64,000 nucleotides of DNA from Ignavibacteria bacterium (GCA_013204605.1 JABMNI010000071.1:1-64000), one strand, 5' to 3'. Shown: positions 15,449 through 25,748, counted from the first letter of the stretch. Program-made: numbers and translations. The notes: a model not told the origin generated them from the letters alone.

Positions 15449-17893
15449 GTGAATTTTAAGATACTTAGACTTGTCGTATTGTTTTTAATGATTTCGACTG
15501 GCGTAATAACCATGTCAGCCAATCGCGCTGGCAAGTACGGCAGCTATCAAGCTGGATGCACCAATTGCCACGGAAACAACGCCTCTGGCAACACTGCTGT
15601 GTCTTTGACCGGACCGCTCACGGTTAAAACGGGTAGCACTAATAATTACTCCTTCAATGTTGGCCATGGCGTTAACAATTATGCGGGAATGAATGCATCA
15701 ATTCGCAATAGCCAAGGGGGTGCTGCAGGTACACTCATAGCAGGCGTAGGTAGTATGAGCGTAAATGGTGAGTTGACACATAGTAACGGGCCAATAGCAA
15801 TGGTTGGTGGAGTTGCAAATTATCAGTTCCAATGGACAGCACCTGACCAGCATGGATCGTATGTTTTTTATGGCGCGGGGAACGCTGTGAACAATAACAA
15901 CAACGAAGCCGGAGATTTCTGGAACGTAACCGGTGCGGTAAACATTACCGTTCAGGGGGCCACAATTACTGCTCCTGCAAACGGTACTCAATTGTGCGCC
16001 GGAAGTAATTTGACTATAACATGGACTCAGACCGGACTGGGTAATCTAAGAATTGAGCTTTCATCAAACAATTTTGCCAACCTAGAAATCATTTCTACGT
16101 CGGTTGCAGCAACAGCTGGAACGTTAACGTATACCGTACCCACAACCCAAGCAGGTGCTACTTCGTATCAAGTAAGATTGGTTGAATCATCCACGGGAAC
16201 TGTACTTTCCACTTCTCCGGGGTTCACCATTTCTGCCGGACCAAGCATCGTTACCCAACCTGCTTCTATTGGTGTATGTGAAGGTCGTGCAATGACATTA
16301 ACTATTGGTGCTACTGGATCGAGTTTGATTTACCGCTGGCGCAAGAACGGGAACGACTTTGCTGGAGGAACCACCGCCACATTGAATCTTCCAGTGTCAA
16401 CGCTTGCCGATGCAGGTACATATGATTGCGTTATTACAGGGTGCAATGTAAATGTGACTTCAAATCAAGCTGTTGTTACCATCACCACAAAGCCCTCCAT
16501 CACCACTCAACCTCTTGGAATCGAACTTTGCGAGGGAGACTCGGGTTCTATCTCGATTGCAGCAACTGGAGCAGGCATATCATATCAATGGCTTAGGAAC
16601 GGCGAACCCGTGATCGGCGCAGTTTCAACAACTTTGAAGTTTCCAAGTGCAACTATTGTTGACGAAGGTGAATACACATGTAGAGTGCTAGGTTCGTGCC
16701 CACCCGAAGCGGTATCAGCGAAAGCAGTCGTAAAAATGGTTGAGCGACCTGCTGTAACAACGCATCCATCAAATAAAAACCTTACCGAGGGTGATTCGTT
16801 GGTTCTCAATATTGTCTCAGCCGGAAACTTACTGTCGTATCAATGGCAAAAAGATGGGAAAGATATTTCAGGCGCTACCGATAAGTCTTACAAAAAATTG
16901 AACGTCCTGCGAGCAGATTCAGGATCATACAAGTGCATCGTAACCAACAAATGCTCGGTTGCACAATCAAATGCAGCTGTGGTAAAAGTTGCGCCTAAAT
17001 CTGGCGGTGGTCAACTTAAGCTTTCCGTTTCAGATTTGAACTTTGGAAACCGAATACTCTGCGCGGATGCAGATTCGGTAGTAACCGGACTCTTGATGAA
17101 TGAAGGCGGTTCACCTATAACACTTACTTCAGTTTCGGCCGAACCACCATCCAGTTTAACTGCGCTGGGTTTAACCTTACCTCTGAGTATTCCAGCTGGC
17201 GCAAAAGTAAACGTTACTGTTAAGATTTCTCCAACACAATTGGGTGCTTTTGCCGGGACGATTCAGTTCGTTTCGAATGGTGGAAACCCCACTCTAAGTG
17301 TAGATGCAAACATTACCAGCCCAGTTTCATTTCAGACGGATACTGTTGTGGTGCCAAGTGGACTGAATGGTGTGGCAAGGTGTAACTTGACCAATCCATT
17401 GGCTTGTCCAACGTTGGTTGTCAACGCTATTACTCTTACTGGACCAGGGGCTTCTACCTACAAAATCTCGCCAACGCCTACTATGCCCCTTACAATAATG
17501 CAAGGCACCACGATTGACATTTGCGTTGAGGCTTTGGACACAACGGGAGGAAACGCAGTTGTGACACTTGAAGGGGCTGGATACAAATCTACTTTTGTCG
17601 TTGTAAGACGCGTAGTTTCTTCTGTTGATGAAGATGTTCATACAACACTTTCTGATGTTACGGTTAGCCCTAATCCGATGAAAGAAGAACTAAATATCCG
17701 TGGAGAAGGAACTCAAAATATTCGAGTTCGCATTGTTGATATTACGGGTAGTGATGTTGTCTCGCTTCAGGGTCTTGGTGAAGTGCGCTGGGATGGACGC
17801 AATGCCACTGGATCTAGAGTTGCGCCAGGATTATATGTGGCAGTAGTTGAACGTGGATTCTCATCTAAATTCTTTAAGGTAATCGTTCAATAA
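15449..17893 (+). CDS. Secreted CXXCH/Ig-repeat protein with type IX secretion-like sorting domain
   Basis: An 814-aa exported protein starting at GTG after an AAAAGGAAAG site. A signal peptide is followed by CTNCHGN (Cys37, Cys40, His41), a haem c-like site at the head of a roughly 150-residue domain resembling the 'choice-of-anchor V' type. Three or more Ig-like repeats follow (ITTQPLGIELCEGDSG, ISYQWLRNGEPV, EGEYTCRV), each with paired Cys. Then comes an ASPM/HYDIN-like 'LNFGNRILCADAD' domain and finally a C-terminal domain starting SPNPMKEELNI and ending in a FlgD-like strand. It is probably displayed on the cell surface through type IX secretion. Whether haem is actually attached is uncertain. 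Confidence 0.85.
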   Translation: MNFKILRLVVLFLMISTGVITMSANRAGKYGSYQAGCTNCHGNNASGNTAVSLTGPLTVKTGSTNNYSFNVGHGVNNYAGMNASIRNSQGGAAGTLIAGVGSMSVNGELTHSNGPIAMVGGVANYQFQWTAPDQHGSYVFYGAGNAVNNNNNEAGDFWNVTGAVNITVQGATITAPANGTQLCAGSNLTITWTQTGLGNLRIELSSNNFANLEIISTSVAATAGTLTYTVPTTQAGATSYQVRLVESSTGTVLSTSPGFTISAGPSIVTQPASIGVCEGRAMTLTIGATGSSLIYRWRKNGNDFAGGTTATLNLPVSTLADAGTYDCVITGCNVNVTSNQAVVTITTKPSITTQPLGIELCEGDSGSISIAATGAGISYQWLRNGEPVIGAVSTTLKFPSATIVDEGEYTCRVLGSCPPEAVSAKAVVKMVERPAVTTHPSNKNLTEGDSLVLNIVSAGNLLSYQWQKDGKDISGATDKSYKKLNVLRADSGSYKCIVTNKCSVAQSNAAVVKVAPKSGGGQLKLSVSDLNFGNRILCADADSVVTGLLMNEGGSPITLTSVSAEPPSSLTALGLTLPLSIPAGAKVNVTVKISPTQLGAFAGTIQFVSNGGNPTLSVDANITSPVSFQTDTVVVPSGLNGVARCNLTNPLACPTLVVNAITLTGPGASTYKISPTPTMPLTIMQGTTIDICVEALDTTGGNAVVTLEGAGYKSTFVVVRRVVSSVDEDVHTTLSDVTVSPNPMKEELNIRGEGTQNIRVRIVDITGSDVVSLQGLGEVRWDGRNATGSRVAPGLYVAVVERGFSSKFFKVIVQ

Positions 17894-17967
17894 CAAGTTG
17901 TCACTTAGCAACTGCAAATGAAGTGATTCGAGCAATTTCTTCGATTGACAGTTGGCATTAAAAATAG

Positions 17968-18002
17968 AAAAAAGGCGAGTCGTAAAACGACTCGCCTTTT
18001 TT
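17968..18002. terminator. Bidirectional terminator
   Basis: GGCGAGTCG (17974-17982) pairs with CGACTCGCC (17988-17996) around TAAAA. It is flanked by six A on the left and six T on the right, so it can stop transcription from both converging genes (15449 plus-strand and gdhA minus-strand). Confidence 0.95.
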
Positions 18003-18024
18003 AATTTTATAAATAATCGAACAC

Positions 18025-19482
18025 TTATGGGAAAATCCCCAATGACAAATACGACTGAGCAATTTTATCAACGGAGTTGATAAATGCGGCAGTTCTCATG
18101 TCCTGAATTTTCTTGTTACTTGCATACGTTTGCATTATTGAATGATAGGCCGAGATCATGGTGTCTTCTAATCCAGAATTCACGATGTCTTCTTCGTCTG
18201 CACCGCGCCCAATAAACACTCGCTCAGAAGTAGTCAGTGATTTACCGGTAAGCCCTTCAACCATATTAATCAGTCGAGTATTAGTTCCTTCTTCAAATCG
18301 CTTGTCCATTCTACCAAAGCGCACGTGCGAAATGTTCTTCAACCATTCGAAGTAAGAGACCACTACACCGCCGGCATTCACGAACATGTCTGGCATTATC
18401 AAAACACCTTTCTTCAATAAAATTTCTTCTGCTACCGATGTAATAGGACCATTCGCGCCTTCAGAAATAATCTTAGCCTTGATTCTCTTTGCATTACCTT
18501 GGAAGATCTGCGACTCCAAAGCAGCTGGAACTAAAATTTCGCACTCATATTCTAAAACACTATTTCCATCCTTAATGGTTTTAGCCCCGGGAAATTTAGT
18601 TATCGATCCTGTACGATTTCGATGTGAGTTTAACTCTTCGACGTCGATTCCCTTGGGATTGAATACAGCTCCATCCCACTCGATTATTCCAATGATTGTT
18701 GTTCCACCTTCTTGCAGGAATTTGGCAGCGTGATAACCAACGTTACCAAATCCCTGAACAATCACTCGCTTGTCATCAAAACCAGTATTCAGTTTCAATT
18801 TTTTCATTAAGCTCGTATCCATAACTGCTTCTCGAACGGCAAAGTAGAGTCCACGTCCCGTTGCAGCAGTGCGTCCGCGAACTCCCCCTTGACCTACAGG
18901 TTTTCCCGTAACGCAAGCAAGGGCATTGATGTCGTCCTTTTCAAACGCTTGATACGTGTCGGCAATCCATGCCATTTCTCGCGATCCAGTGCCATAGTCA
19001 GGCGCCGGCACGTCCACAGAAGGACCGATAAAACTTTTCTTGATCAATTCAACGGTATATCTACGAGTAATTCGTTCAAGTTCTTCAACACTGTAACTCT
19101 TAGGGTTAATGCGAATTCCACCCTTCCCTCCGCCAAATGGTACATCTACAACCGCACATTTATACGTCATCAGCGCAGCCAATGCTTCTACTTCACCTTG
19201 ATCCACAGATTCTGCGTAACGAATGCCACCCTTACAGGGCAATTTATGATGACTGTGTTCTGCCCGCCAAGCCTTCACTACCTTGATGTCCCCTTTTATC
19301 CGAACGGGGAACTGCATGTAGTACACCGAGTTGCATACTTTTATTTGATCGATCAACCCTTTTGGGTGATGCGATATTGCTGCTGCTTTGTCAAAATAGT
19401 AATTGACAGATTGAAGAAAAGGTTGCGAACCATGTGGTATCACGTCCACTTTTCCCTGACTCTTTGTTTTTGTTGAAGCCAT
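18025..19482 (-). CDS. gdhA: Glutamate dehydrogenase (Glu/Leu/Phe/Val dehydrogenase family)
   Basis: Interconverts glutamate and 2-oxoglutarate plus ammonia. The substrate-binding and catalytic region is clear ([46 protein letters not shown], with the catalytic Lys in K-C-A-V-V-D), followed by the Rossmann part [13 protein letters not shown]. The 485-aa length resembles NAD-linked enzymes with a short N-terminal extension. GGAAG precedes the ATG. It lies 53 bp after hppD on the same strand, in a group with an aminotransferase, which fits a role in regenerating 2-oxoglutarate. Confidence 0.93.
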   Translation of the reverse strand: MASTKTKSQGKVDVIPHGSQPFLQSVNYYFDKAAAISHHPKGLIDQIKVCNSVYYMQFPVRIKGDIKVVKAWRAEHSHHKLPCKGGIRYAESVDQGEVEALAALMTYKCAVVDVPFGGGKGGIRINPKSYSVEELERITRRYTVELIKKSFIGPSVDVPAPDYGTGSREMAWIADTYQAFEKDDINALACVTGKPVGQGGVRGRTAATGRGLYFAVREAVMDTSLMKKLKLNTGFDDKRVIVQGFGNVGYHAAKFLQEGGTTIIGIIEWDGAVFNPKGIDVEELNSHRNRTGSITKFPGAKTIKDGNSVLEYECEILVPAALESQIFQGNAKRIKAKIISEGANGPITSVAEEILLKKGVLIMPDMFVNAGGVVVSYFEWLKNISHVRFGRMDKRFEEGTNTRLINMVEGLTGKSLTTSERVFIGRGADEEDIVNSGLEDTMISAYHSIMQTYASNKKIQDMRTAAFINSVDKIAQSYLSLGIFP

Positions 19483-19535
19483 AAAACTTCCGCTGTGAAA
19501 AAAGGTGTTTGTTAATGTTTCTGATTTTAATGCGA

Positions 19536-20669
19536 TTAGAGGTTTCCGCGACTTGCTTGCTCGCGTTCAATCGACTCAAATAATGCTTTGAAATTACCCT
19601 TGCCAAATGACTTAGCGCCCTTACGTTGAATTATCTCATAAAACAGGGTAGGTCGATCTTCGACTGGTTTGGTGAAAATTTGTAGCAGATATCCTTCGTC
19701 GTCTCTGTCTACTAAGATATTGAGTTTACGTAAATCTTCAATTTCTTCGTCAATACCGCCTACGCGGTCCAACAAATCCTCGTAGTACGTTTCAGGTACA
19801 ACCAAAAATTCTACGCCTCTTTTGCGCAATTCTGAAACTGTTTGAATAATATCATGAGTAGCAACAGCAATATGTTGGACTCCGGCACCATGGTAAAAAT
19901 CTAAATACTCTTCAATTTGACTTTTCTTTTTCCCCGCAGCCGGTTCATTGATAGGAAATTTAACGTAGCCTGTCCCGTTCGATACCACCTTCGACATTAA
20001 TGCGGAATACTCCGTGGAAATGTCCTTGTCATCGAAAGTCAGCAACAGTTTGAATCCCATTACATTCTCATAAAATTCAACCCAGGTATCCATTTTCCCT
20101 AATTCAACATTGCCAACGCAGTGATCAACGTGTAACAGTCCAACTGGCTCAACACGTAATAGATCTTCGGCTGCTTCATATCCTGGCAAAAACACCCCGT
20201 TATAATCTTTCCGTTCTACAAAAGTGTGGATGGTATCGCCATAAGTTTTAATCGAAGAAACAACACATTCACCATTCTGGTCAGTAAGTGTGGTAGGGGG
20301 CTGAGTGCTTATAGCGCCCCGTTGCGTGGTCTCGGTCCAAGAATGAGTTGCATCGTCAACCCACAAGGCCAACACTTTCACGCCATCTCCATGCTTCCGA
20401 ACGTGCTCGCTAATCTCTGAATCCGGATGCAATGGAGTTGTTAGCACAATCCGAATTTTACCTTGTTGCAGAACATACGAAGCTCGATCTCTCACACCCG
20501 TTTCTGGGCCGGCATAAGCAATCAACTTGTATCCGAAGGCGGACCTATAATAGTATGAAGCTTGTTTTGCATTGCCCACGTAAAATTCTACGTAGTCTGT
20601 TCCTAACAATGGCAGAAAGTCTTTAGTTTCTACATTAATTTCTTCGAGGGGTTCAACAGTTGTACTCAT
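19536..20669 (-). CDS. hppD: 4-hydroxyphenylpyruvate dioxygenase
   Basis: Non-haem iron enzyme turning 4-hydroxyphenylpyruvate into homogentisate in tyrosine breakdown. Two vicinal-oxygen-chelate halves are visible. Iron ligands can be placed in [14 protein letters not shown] (His), [12 protein letters not shown] (His) and FYEIIQRKG (Glu). The C-terminal [18 protein letters not shown] is the conserved gate helix. The 377-aa length is typical. It follows the aminotransferase by 18 bp. No homogentisate dioxygenase is in the window. Confidence 0.96.
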   Translation of the reverse strand: MSTTVEPLEEINVETKDFLPLLGTDYVEFYVGNAKQASYYYRSAFGYKLIAYAGPETGVRDRASYVLQQGKIRIVLTTPLHPDSEISEHVRKHGDGVKVLALWVDDATHSWTETTQRGAISTQPPTTLTDQNGECVVSSIKTYGDTIHTFVERKDYNGVFLPGYEAAEDLLRVEPVGLLHVDHCVGNVELGKMDTWVEFYENVMGFKLLLTFDDKDISTEYSALMSKVVSNGTGYVKFPINEPAAGKKKSQIEEYLDFYHGAGVQHIAVATHDIIQTVSELRKRGVEFLVVPETYYEDLLDRVGGIDEEIEDLRKLNILVDRDDEGYLLQIFTKPVEDRPTLFYEIIQRKGAKSFGKGNFKALFESIEREQASRGNL

Positions 20670-20687
20670 AATTTTCTTTTAGTATGA

Positions 20688-21821
20688 TCAGACACCAATA
20701 TTTTCGTTGGCTAAGTTTAAAAGGGTTTGGGTCAGGTTCTTTGTTTGTTCAATTGTACCCGTGCTAATCCTAATGCAATTTGGCAGACCAAACGCGCCAA
20801 GAGATCGGGTTATAAAACCATTCTGTAAAAGATTATAGTGCAACGCTTTCATCGATTCTGCGGACCCACAATCTATCATAATGAAATTTGCTATACTGTC
20901 CGAGGTGGTATAACGCGTAGTTACTTCCTTTAAAATTTTTAGGCACTCAGAATTTGTTTGCACCGATTGTGCTACAAATTCTTGGTCTCCTAGCGCAGCC
21001 ACAGCCGCAGCACACGCCGGACCATTAGGGCTGAATGGAAGTTTTGTCCGTAACAAGTGCTGAATAACCGATTCGTGCCCAATTGCATAACCAACGCGCA
21101 TGGAAGCTAATCCGTATGCCTTGGAAAAAGTTCGAAGTGTTACAACATTCTCAAATGGGCATAAAGCAGTTGAGGGGAAATCAGACAAACCACCTAGAGT
21201 GGCGTATTCATAATAGGCCTCATCCATAACCACCACAATATCCGATGGAATTGAATTCATCAATCTCTTGAATTCATCGGCGGTAATGTAGGTCCCCGTA
21301 GGGTTGTTTGGATTCGGAATGTAAATGACTTTCGTGTTTGATTTCACACTCTTTACAATAGCGTCGACATCAAATCGAAACTCAGTTGTCATTGGTGTTA
21401 AAATCGCTTCTGCACCAACAGCGGCCACGGCAATTGGAAAGCTCACAAATCCGCCTTCGGAACTGATTGCTGAATCTTCACAAGATAAAAAGGTTCTCAT
21501 TATCTGATGAATAATTGCATCGCTACCAGAATTCACCGTAATGTTTCCAATCTCACAATTGTAATGTTTTGCCAGTGCCTTTCGTAATTCTAAGCCGCCA
21601 TCGTTATACACGTTGGCTTCGGAAATAGCGAGTTGTGCGGCTTCCAACGCAAACTGAGAAAACCCCAAAGGATTCTCGTTGGAAGAAAGTTTCTCCACGT
21701 GATTGAGCCCGTATTCTGTTTGGACATCTGTAATAGAAGCACCAGGTTGGTATATGGGAAGGATACGTATGTGCGAAAGCGGGATTACCATGAAGGGCAA
21801 AATTACGAATTGCTGAGGCAT
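20688..21821 (-). CDS. Class I/II aminotransferase of the HisC type, likely aromatic amino acid aminotransferase
   Basis: PLP aminotransferase with the HisC pattern: SSNENPLGFS, NSGSDAIIHQIMRTF, PNPNNPTGTYI, DEAYYEYA, FSKAYGLASMRVGYAIG (PLP Lys) and the C-terminal IRISTGT Arg. By sequence alone it would be called histidinol-phosphate aminotransferase. Its position directly before hppD (18 bp) and gdhA suggests it acts on tyrosine or phenylalanine instead. No his genes are nearby. The start is uncertain: ATG at 21821 or ATG ten codons later (MVIPLSHIRILPIYQPG). Neither has a good ribosome-binding site. Confidence 0.85.
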   Translation of the reverse strand: MPQQFVILPFMVIPLSHIRILPIYQPGASITDVQTEYGLNHVEKLSSNENPLGFSQFALEAAQLAISEANVYNDGGLELRKALAKHYNCEIGNITVNSGSDAIIHQIMRTFLSCEDSAISSEGGFVSFPIAVAAVGAEAILTPMTTEFRFDVDAIVKSVKSNTKVIYIPNPNNPTGTYITADEFKRLMNSIPSDIVVVMDEAYYEYATLGGLSDFPSTALCPFENVVTLRTFSKAYGLASMRVGYAIGHESVIQHLLRTKLPFSPNGPACAAAVAALGDQEFVAQSVQTNSECLKILKEVTTRYTTSDSIANFIMIDCGSAESMKALHYNLLQNGFITRSLGAFGLPNCIRISTGTIEQTKNLTQTLLNLANENIGV

Positions 21822-21865
21822 CTCTATTTTTGTTCAGGTGCTCTTAAACAACATGAAATAAAACA

Positions 21866-22873
21866 ATGCCCACTCTGCCTAAAGTAGTAATAGTTTTCAC
21901 AGGCGGAACGATCGCTTCAAAACTCGATAAAGAGTGGGGCGGAATCGTTCCCAGCCTTTCTGGTGGTGAGATTCTAGCTAGGATTCCTGGTATTTCCCAA
22001 ATGGCAGAAATCGTAGTTCATGAGTACGGAACTTTCCCCGGACCGCATATAACTCCAGATAGGATGGTAGAGATATCGAGTATTGTTCAGAGTTATTTGG
22101 ACGACGAATCTGTGAGTGGGGTAGTGGTAACGCATGGCACTGATACATTGGAAGAAACGGCATTTTTTCTTGATTGCTCGGTAATGTCTGACAAGCCTGT
22201 GATAATCATCGGCGCTATGAGGAATTCAAGTGAATTGGACTGGGACGGGCCACGGAATATGCGCGATGCGGTTACCGTAGCCTCGCACCCAAGTTCAGCC
22301 CGACTCGGAGTTTTAGTTTGCCTAGGCGGCGAGATAACAGCGGCATCTGAAGCTTCAAAGACTGATACCGAAGATATTTCCACCTTTACCAGCTTAAATT
22401 TTGGACCGATTGGCCGCATTACCAACGGTCACCTCATATTTCATAGAAAACCCCTTCATCGCGAAACTTTTCGCGTGGGTCAAATTCCCGGCTTCGTCCC
22501 ACTACTGAAGTGTTTTGCTGGTATGGATGATACTATTATTAACCATTGCATCGAAAGGGACTGTCCCGGTATGGTGATAGAAGCGTTTGGAGCCGGTAAT
22601 GTCACACCATCAGTGTTTTACGCACTAAAACGGGCAGTAGAACTCGGCATAGCGGTTGTTTTGGTATCGCGATGCCCAATTGGACGAATCGAGCACCTTT
22701 ACGCATACGAGGGCGCTGGTAAGCATTTACACGAAGCTGGTGTAATCTTTGCCGATTACATGAATGGCCAAAAAGCTCGTATAAAATTGTTGTGCGCCCT
22801 AGGAGCAGGGTGTAGTGTAGAACAAATCCGCACAAGCTTCGAGTGGATTGATGCCTCTGAAAGGGGCTTGTAG
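21866..22873 (+). CDS. ansA: Asparaginase (type I-like)
   Basis: Hydrolyses asparagine to aspartate and ammonia. Both catalytic Thr motifs are present: FTGGTIAS at the N-terminus and VVTHGTDTLEETAFFLD near residue 90. The 335-aa length and lack of a signal peptide fit the cytoplasmic type I enzyme. It is the first gene of a plus-strand run of overlapping genes: its TAG shares one base with the GTG start of alr. It is divergent from the aminotransferase across 44 bp. Confidence 0.92.
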   Translation: MPTLPKVVIVFTGGTIASKLDKEWGGIVPSLSGGEILARIPGISQMAEIVVHEYGTFPGPHITPDRMVEISSIVQSYLDDESVSGVVVTHGTDTLEETAFFLDCSVMSDKPVIIIGAMRNSSELDWDGPRNMRDAVTVASHPSSARLGVLVCLGGEITAASEASKTDTEDISTFTSLNFGPIGRITNGHLIFHRKPLHRETFRVGQIPGFVPLLKCFAGMDDTIINHCIERDCPGMVIEAFGAGNVTPSVFYALKRAVELGIAVVLVSRCPIGRIEHLYAYEGAGKHLHEAGVIFADYMNGQKARIKLLCALGAGCSVEQIRTSFEWIDASERGL

Positions 22874-24018
22874 TGCGCGCTACGAGAGCAATAATCAATC
22901 TGGACTTATTGAAGGCAAATTATCAAGTAATTCGGCGCCAAATAGGTACTGCGCAAATGCTAGCTATGGTGAAGGCAAATGCCTATGGACATGGTATGAT
23001 TACCATCAGCCGCGCCATGCAAATGCTTGGTGTTGATATGCTGGGCGTAGCATACGTTGATGAGGCAATTGTACTCCGAAATTCCGGTATTGTTGTGCCA
23101 ATTGTAGTACTTACTCCAAATGAACCTCACGAGGCAGATTCAATTGTAGAACATAGTTGCACAGCCGTCGCGTGTACTATTAATCAAGCACGCTACCTTC
23201 AAGAAGCTGCAAGCAAAGCACATGCGTTTGTAGATGTACATATGTATGTCGACACTGGAATGCATCGCGAAGGATTCTTGGCAGACGAGGTAATTAGCGC
23301 AGCCACTGAGATTTCGAAAATGAGCAACTTGAGATTTACGGGCGCCTGTACTCACTTTGCCACGTCAGACGAACCAGATAGCCCCTTTTTCAGGAAACAA
23401 CTAGCATTGTTTGAAAATGCCGTTCGTCAGATCTCAGCATTGGGAATAACATTGAAGCACATTCATGCTGCAAATACTGATGCAGTTTTTCAGGAAGTGC
23501 AATCGCACTTCACATTGATTCGACCCGGTTTATCGCTTTATGGATATTCAGCGGCTCAAAGTTCAGAAGCTTTGGAGCTTCGGCCCGTGATGTCGATGAT
23601 TACCAAGGTAATTGCCCTTCGAGCAATTGGTATTGGAGAATCTGTAAGTTATGGTAGGAAGTTTGTCGCGAAGCGAGAGTCGCAGATTGCTACTATTCCG
23701 GTGGGCTATGGAGATGGTTACACGAGGCGCCAGTATGGTAAAAAGCAGTGTATTATTGGAGGAAGATTAGTGCCAATTGTGGGTGCGATTTGTATGGATG
23801 AGTGCATGGTTGACGTGACCGGAATGGGCGTAGCAATAGGCGATCCCGTGGTTTTATTGGGTACGCAAGCTGGAAGCACGGTTAGTGCAAATGATCTTGC
23901 AGATTGGTCCGACACGATACCGTATGAGATAATTACTGCTGTCTCTGGGCGGATACCTCGTATTTTTGAAGGTCAAGTGTGGAACGACTTGCAATCTTAC
24001 ATGGACGTTAATGTATAA
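22873..24018 (+). CDS. alr: Alanine racemase
   Basis: Makes D-alanine for peptidoglycan. PLP binds Lys34 in AMVKANAYGHG. Other family segments are VDTGMHREGF, HAANTDAVF, RPGLSLYGY, the phosphate-binding IPVGYGDGYTRR and ICMDECMVDVTG. The 381-aa length is normal. Starts at GTG overlapping the ansA stop by one base and overlaps scpA at its end, so expression is tied to both neighbours. Confidence 0.95.
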   Translation: MRATRAIINLDLLKANYQVIRRQIGTAQMLAMVKANAYGHGMITISRAMQMLGVDMLGVAYVDEAIVLRNSGIVVPIVVLTPNEPHEADSIVEHSCTAVACTINQARYLQEAASKAHAFVDVHMYVDTGMHREGFLADEVISAATEISKMSNLRFTGACTHFATSDEPDSPFFRKQLALFENAVRQISALGITLKHIHAANTDAVFQEVQSHFTLIRPGLSLYGYSAAQSSEALELRPVMSMITKVIALRAIGIGESVSYGRKFVAKRESQIATIPVGYGDGYTRRQYGKKQCIIGGRLVPIVGAICMDECMVDVTGMGVAIGDPVVLLGTQAGSTVSANDLADWSDTIPYEIITAVSGRIPRIFEGQVWNDLQSYMDVNV

Positions 24019-24811
24019 TATTCGGTTGTCAAATTTTGAAGGTCCCTTAGACCTATTGTTATTCTTCATAAAGCGAGATGAGTTGGATATTTATGATATT
24101 CCAATTGCCTCGATTACGAAAGAATTTCTCGAATACGTGCAGGTAATGGAGTTGCTCGATTTGGAATTGGCCGGCGAATTTGTAGTAATGGCCTCGGTAT
24201 TAGTGCAGATTAAAGCACAGATGCTTTTGCCTCGGGATGAAAATGTTGGTCCTGGTGGGGAGGTGATTGATGAAGATGATCCACGAGCAGAATTGGTACG
24301 AAGGCTAATTGAATACAAGCGATACAAAGAGGCTGCCGATACAATGTCAGTGCAAGCAGAGGAGCAACGGTACATTCTTTATCGACAAGTTTTTGAAGCC
24401 GAAGAAATCCACGCCGCACAAACTGGCGCGTATAAAAATGCGACACTATTTGATTTACTGAAGGCTTTAAAACGTGCTGTTGAAAAGGTTCCGATTGTAT
24501 CGGATCCGCATATTGTTGCAGTGTTTCCCATTTCGGTGGAAGAAAAGGCAGCCGAGCTGATGCACATTCTGCGTGTTCGAAAGACAATACGTTTTTTCGA
24601 ACTGGTAACGGGACAAGTGCGAATTCATATTGTAGTAACGTTTTTGGCCTTGCTGGAGCTTGCAAAGAACCATCTTATTCGAGTGCAGCAAGATGAATTG
24701 TTTGACGACATTATTATTGTTGAATGGAATGAAGTTGATGTACCGGAAGAAATTCTAAACGAACAAAACGACCTTGATGAGGTACGAGAGCAAATAAATG
24801 ACAACGATTGA
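24011..24811 (+). CDS. scpA: Segregation and condensation protein A
   Basis: Kleisin subunit of the SMC-ScpAB condensin that organises and segregates the chromosome. I chose the ATG at 24011 (MYNIRLSNFEGPLDLLLFF, the family N-terminus) and not the track's 23966; it overlaps the end of alr by 8 nt. This gives 266 aa. The N-terminal helical SMC-binding part and the C-terminal winged helix (IHIVVTFLALLELAKNHLIRVQQ) are both visible. scpB overlaps its end by 14 nt. Confidence 0.95.
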   Translation: MYNIRLSNFEGPLDLLLFFIKRDELDIYDIPIASITKEFLEYVQVMELLDLELAGEFVVMASVLVQIKAQMLLPRDENVGPGGEVIDEDDPRAELVRRLIEYKRYKEAADTMSVQAEEQRYILYRQVFEAEEIHAAQTGAYKNATLFDLLKALKRAVEKVPIVSDPHIVAVFPISVEEKAAELMHILRVRKTIRFFELVTGQVRIHIVVTFLALLELAKNHLIRVQQDELFDDIIIVEWNEVDVPEEILNEQNDLDEVREQINDND

Positions 24812-25748
24812 ATATAGCAGAACTGACGATGGGGTAGTAATACCTTATTTTTTCTCGCTCGAGAGATACGACCAATTGCGGGCACTTGAATCATTACTGT
24901 TTGCAAGCGATGAGCCCCTTACAGTTAAAATGCTGGACAGACTGCTAGTCCAGGAAGATCCATCGCAATCGTTTGAGGGTCAGCAAACACTTCCACTGGA
25001 CGAAAACGTTGCCACTCCGTTGGTGGAAGTTGCCAGATTCGAAATTCCGAATGGATTTTTCGACACCATGATTGATGAAGTGAATTTGGATCTTGAAAAG
25101 AGTGACCGCCCATACAGAGTTGTCAAGGTTGCCGGCGGATTTCAATTTGCCACAACTCCCCAACATGGCCAATTAGTTCAACGTTTGTTGAAAGCAAAGA
25201 ACCGCCGCAGGCTTACACAGGCTGCACTGGAAACCTTGGCAATTGTTGCATATCGTCAGCCAATCACCAAACCGGAAGTTGATGCGATTAGAGGTGTGAA
25301 CGCGAGTGAGGTAGTTAACTCACTTGTGGAAAAAGAATTGCTTATGATGGTAGGTCGGTCCGAGACTCCAGGTAAGCCCCTTCTATATGGAACTACTGCG
25401 GAGTTCCTGCGTGTTTTTGGACTTAACACACTTTCAGATTTGCCAAAGCTTCGCGAAATTGATGATTTAATTTCTACAACAACTACGATGATAGAAATGG
25501 ATGATTCGATCTCAATTACTACAGATCGAAAGGAACTACGAAGACAGTTAGCAATTCTATTGGATGACGGCACGCAAGTGGTCGAATCCGTGTACGAGTC
25601 AGAAGTTCAAACAGACGAGGTTGGGCAAGAACCGGAGATTATTGAAGTGCAGGATGCATCCGACGATCAGATTCAAGCGCCGAGTGAACCGATGACAGAA
25701 GCAAACGAATACGGAGAACCACCGGAATCGAATTCTGAACTAGATTGA
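24798..25748 (+). CDS. scpB: Segregation and condensation protein B
   Basis: Winged-helix partner of ScpA in the SMC complex. The core is recognisable (LRALESLLFASDEPLT, GGFQFATTPQHGQLVQRLL, LTQAALETLAIVAYRQPITKPEVDAIRGV, PGKPLLYGTTAEFL). At 316 aa it is long for the family (about 180-250): there is a spacer between the first helices and the core, and a Glu/Asp-rich disordered tail of about 90 residues. Its end overlaps the end of lipA on the other strand by 9 bp. Confidence 0.93.
   Translation: MTTIEYSRTDDGVVIPYFFSLERYDQLRALESLLFASDEPLTVKMLDRLLVQEDPSQSFEGQQTLPLDENVATPLVEVARFEIPNGFFDTMIDEVNLDLEKSDRPYRVVKVAGGFQFATTPQHGQLVQRLLKAKNRRRLTQAALETLAIVAYRQPITKPEVDAIRGVNASEVVNSLVEKELLMMVGRSETPGKPLLYGTTAEFLRVFGLNTLSDLPKLREIDDLISTTTTMIEMDDSISITTDRKELRRQLAILLDDGTQVVESVYESEVQTDEVGQEPEIIEVQDASDDQIQAPSEPMTEANEYGEPPESNSELD

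Noticed and set aside
18889-19476. 195-aa plus-strand ORF within gdhA
   Set aside because: No recognisable features, and gdhA is certain on the other strand.
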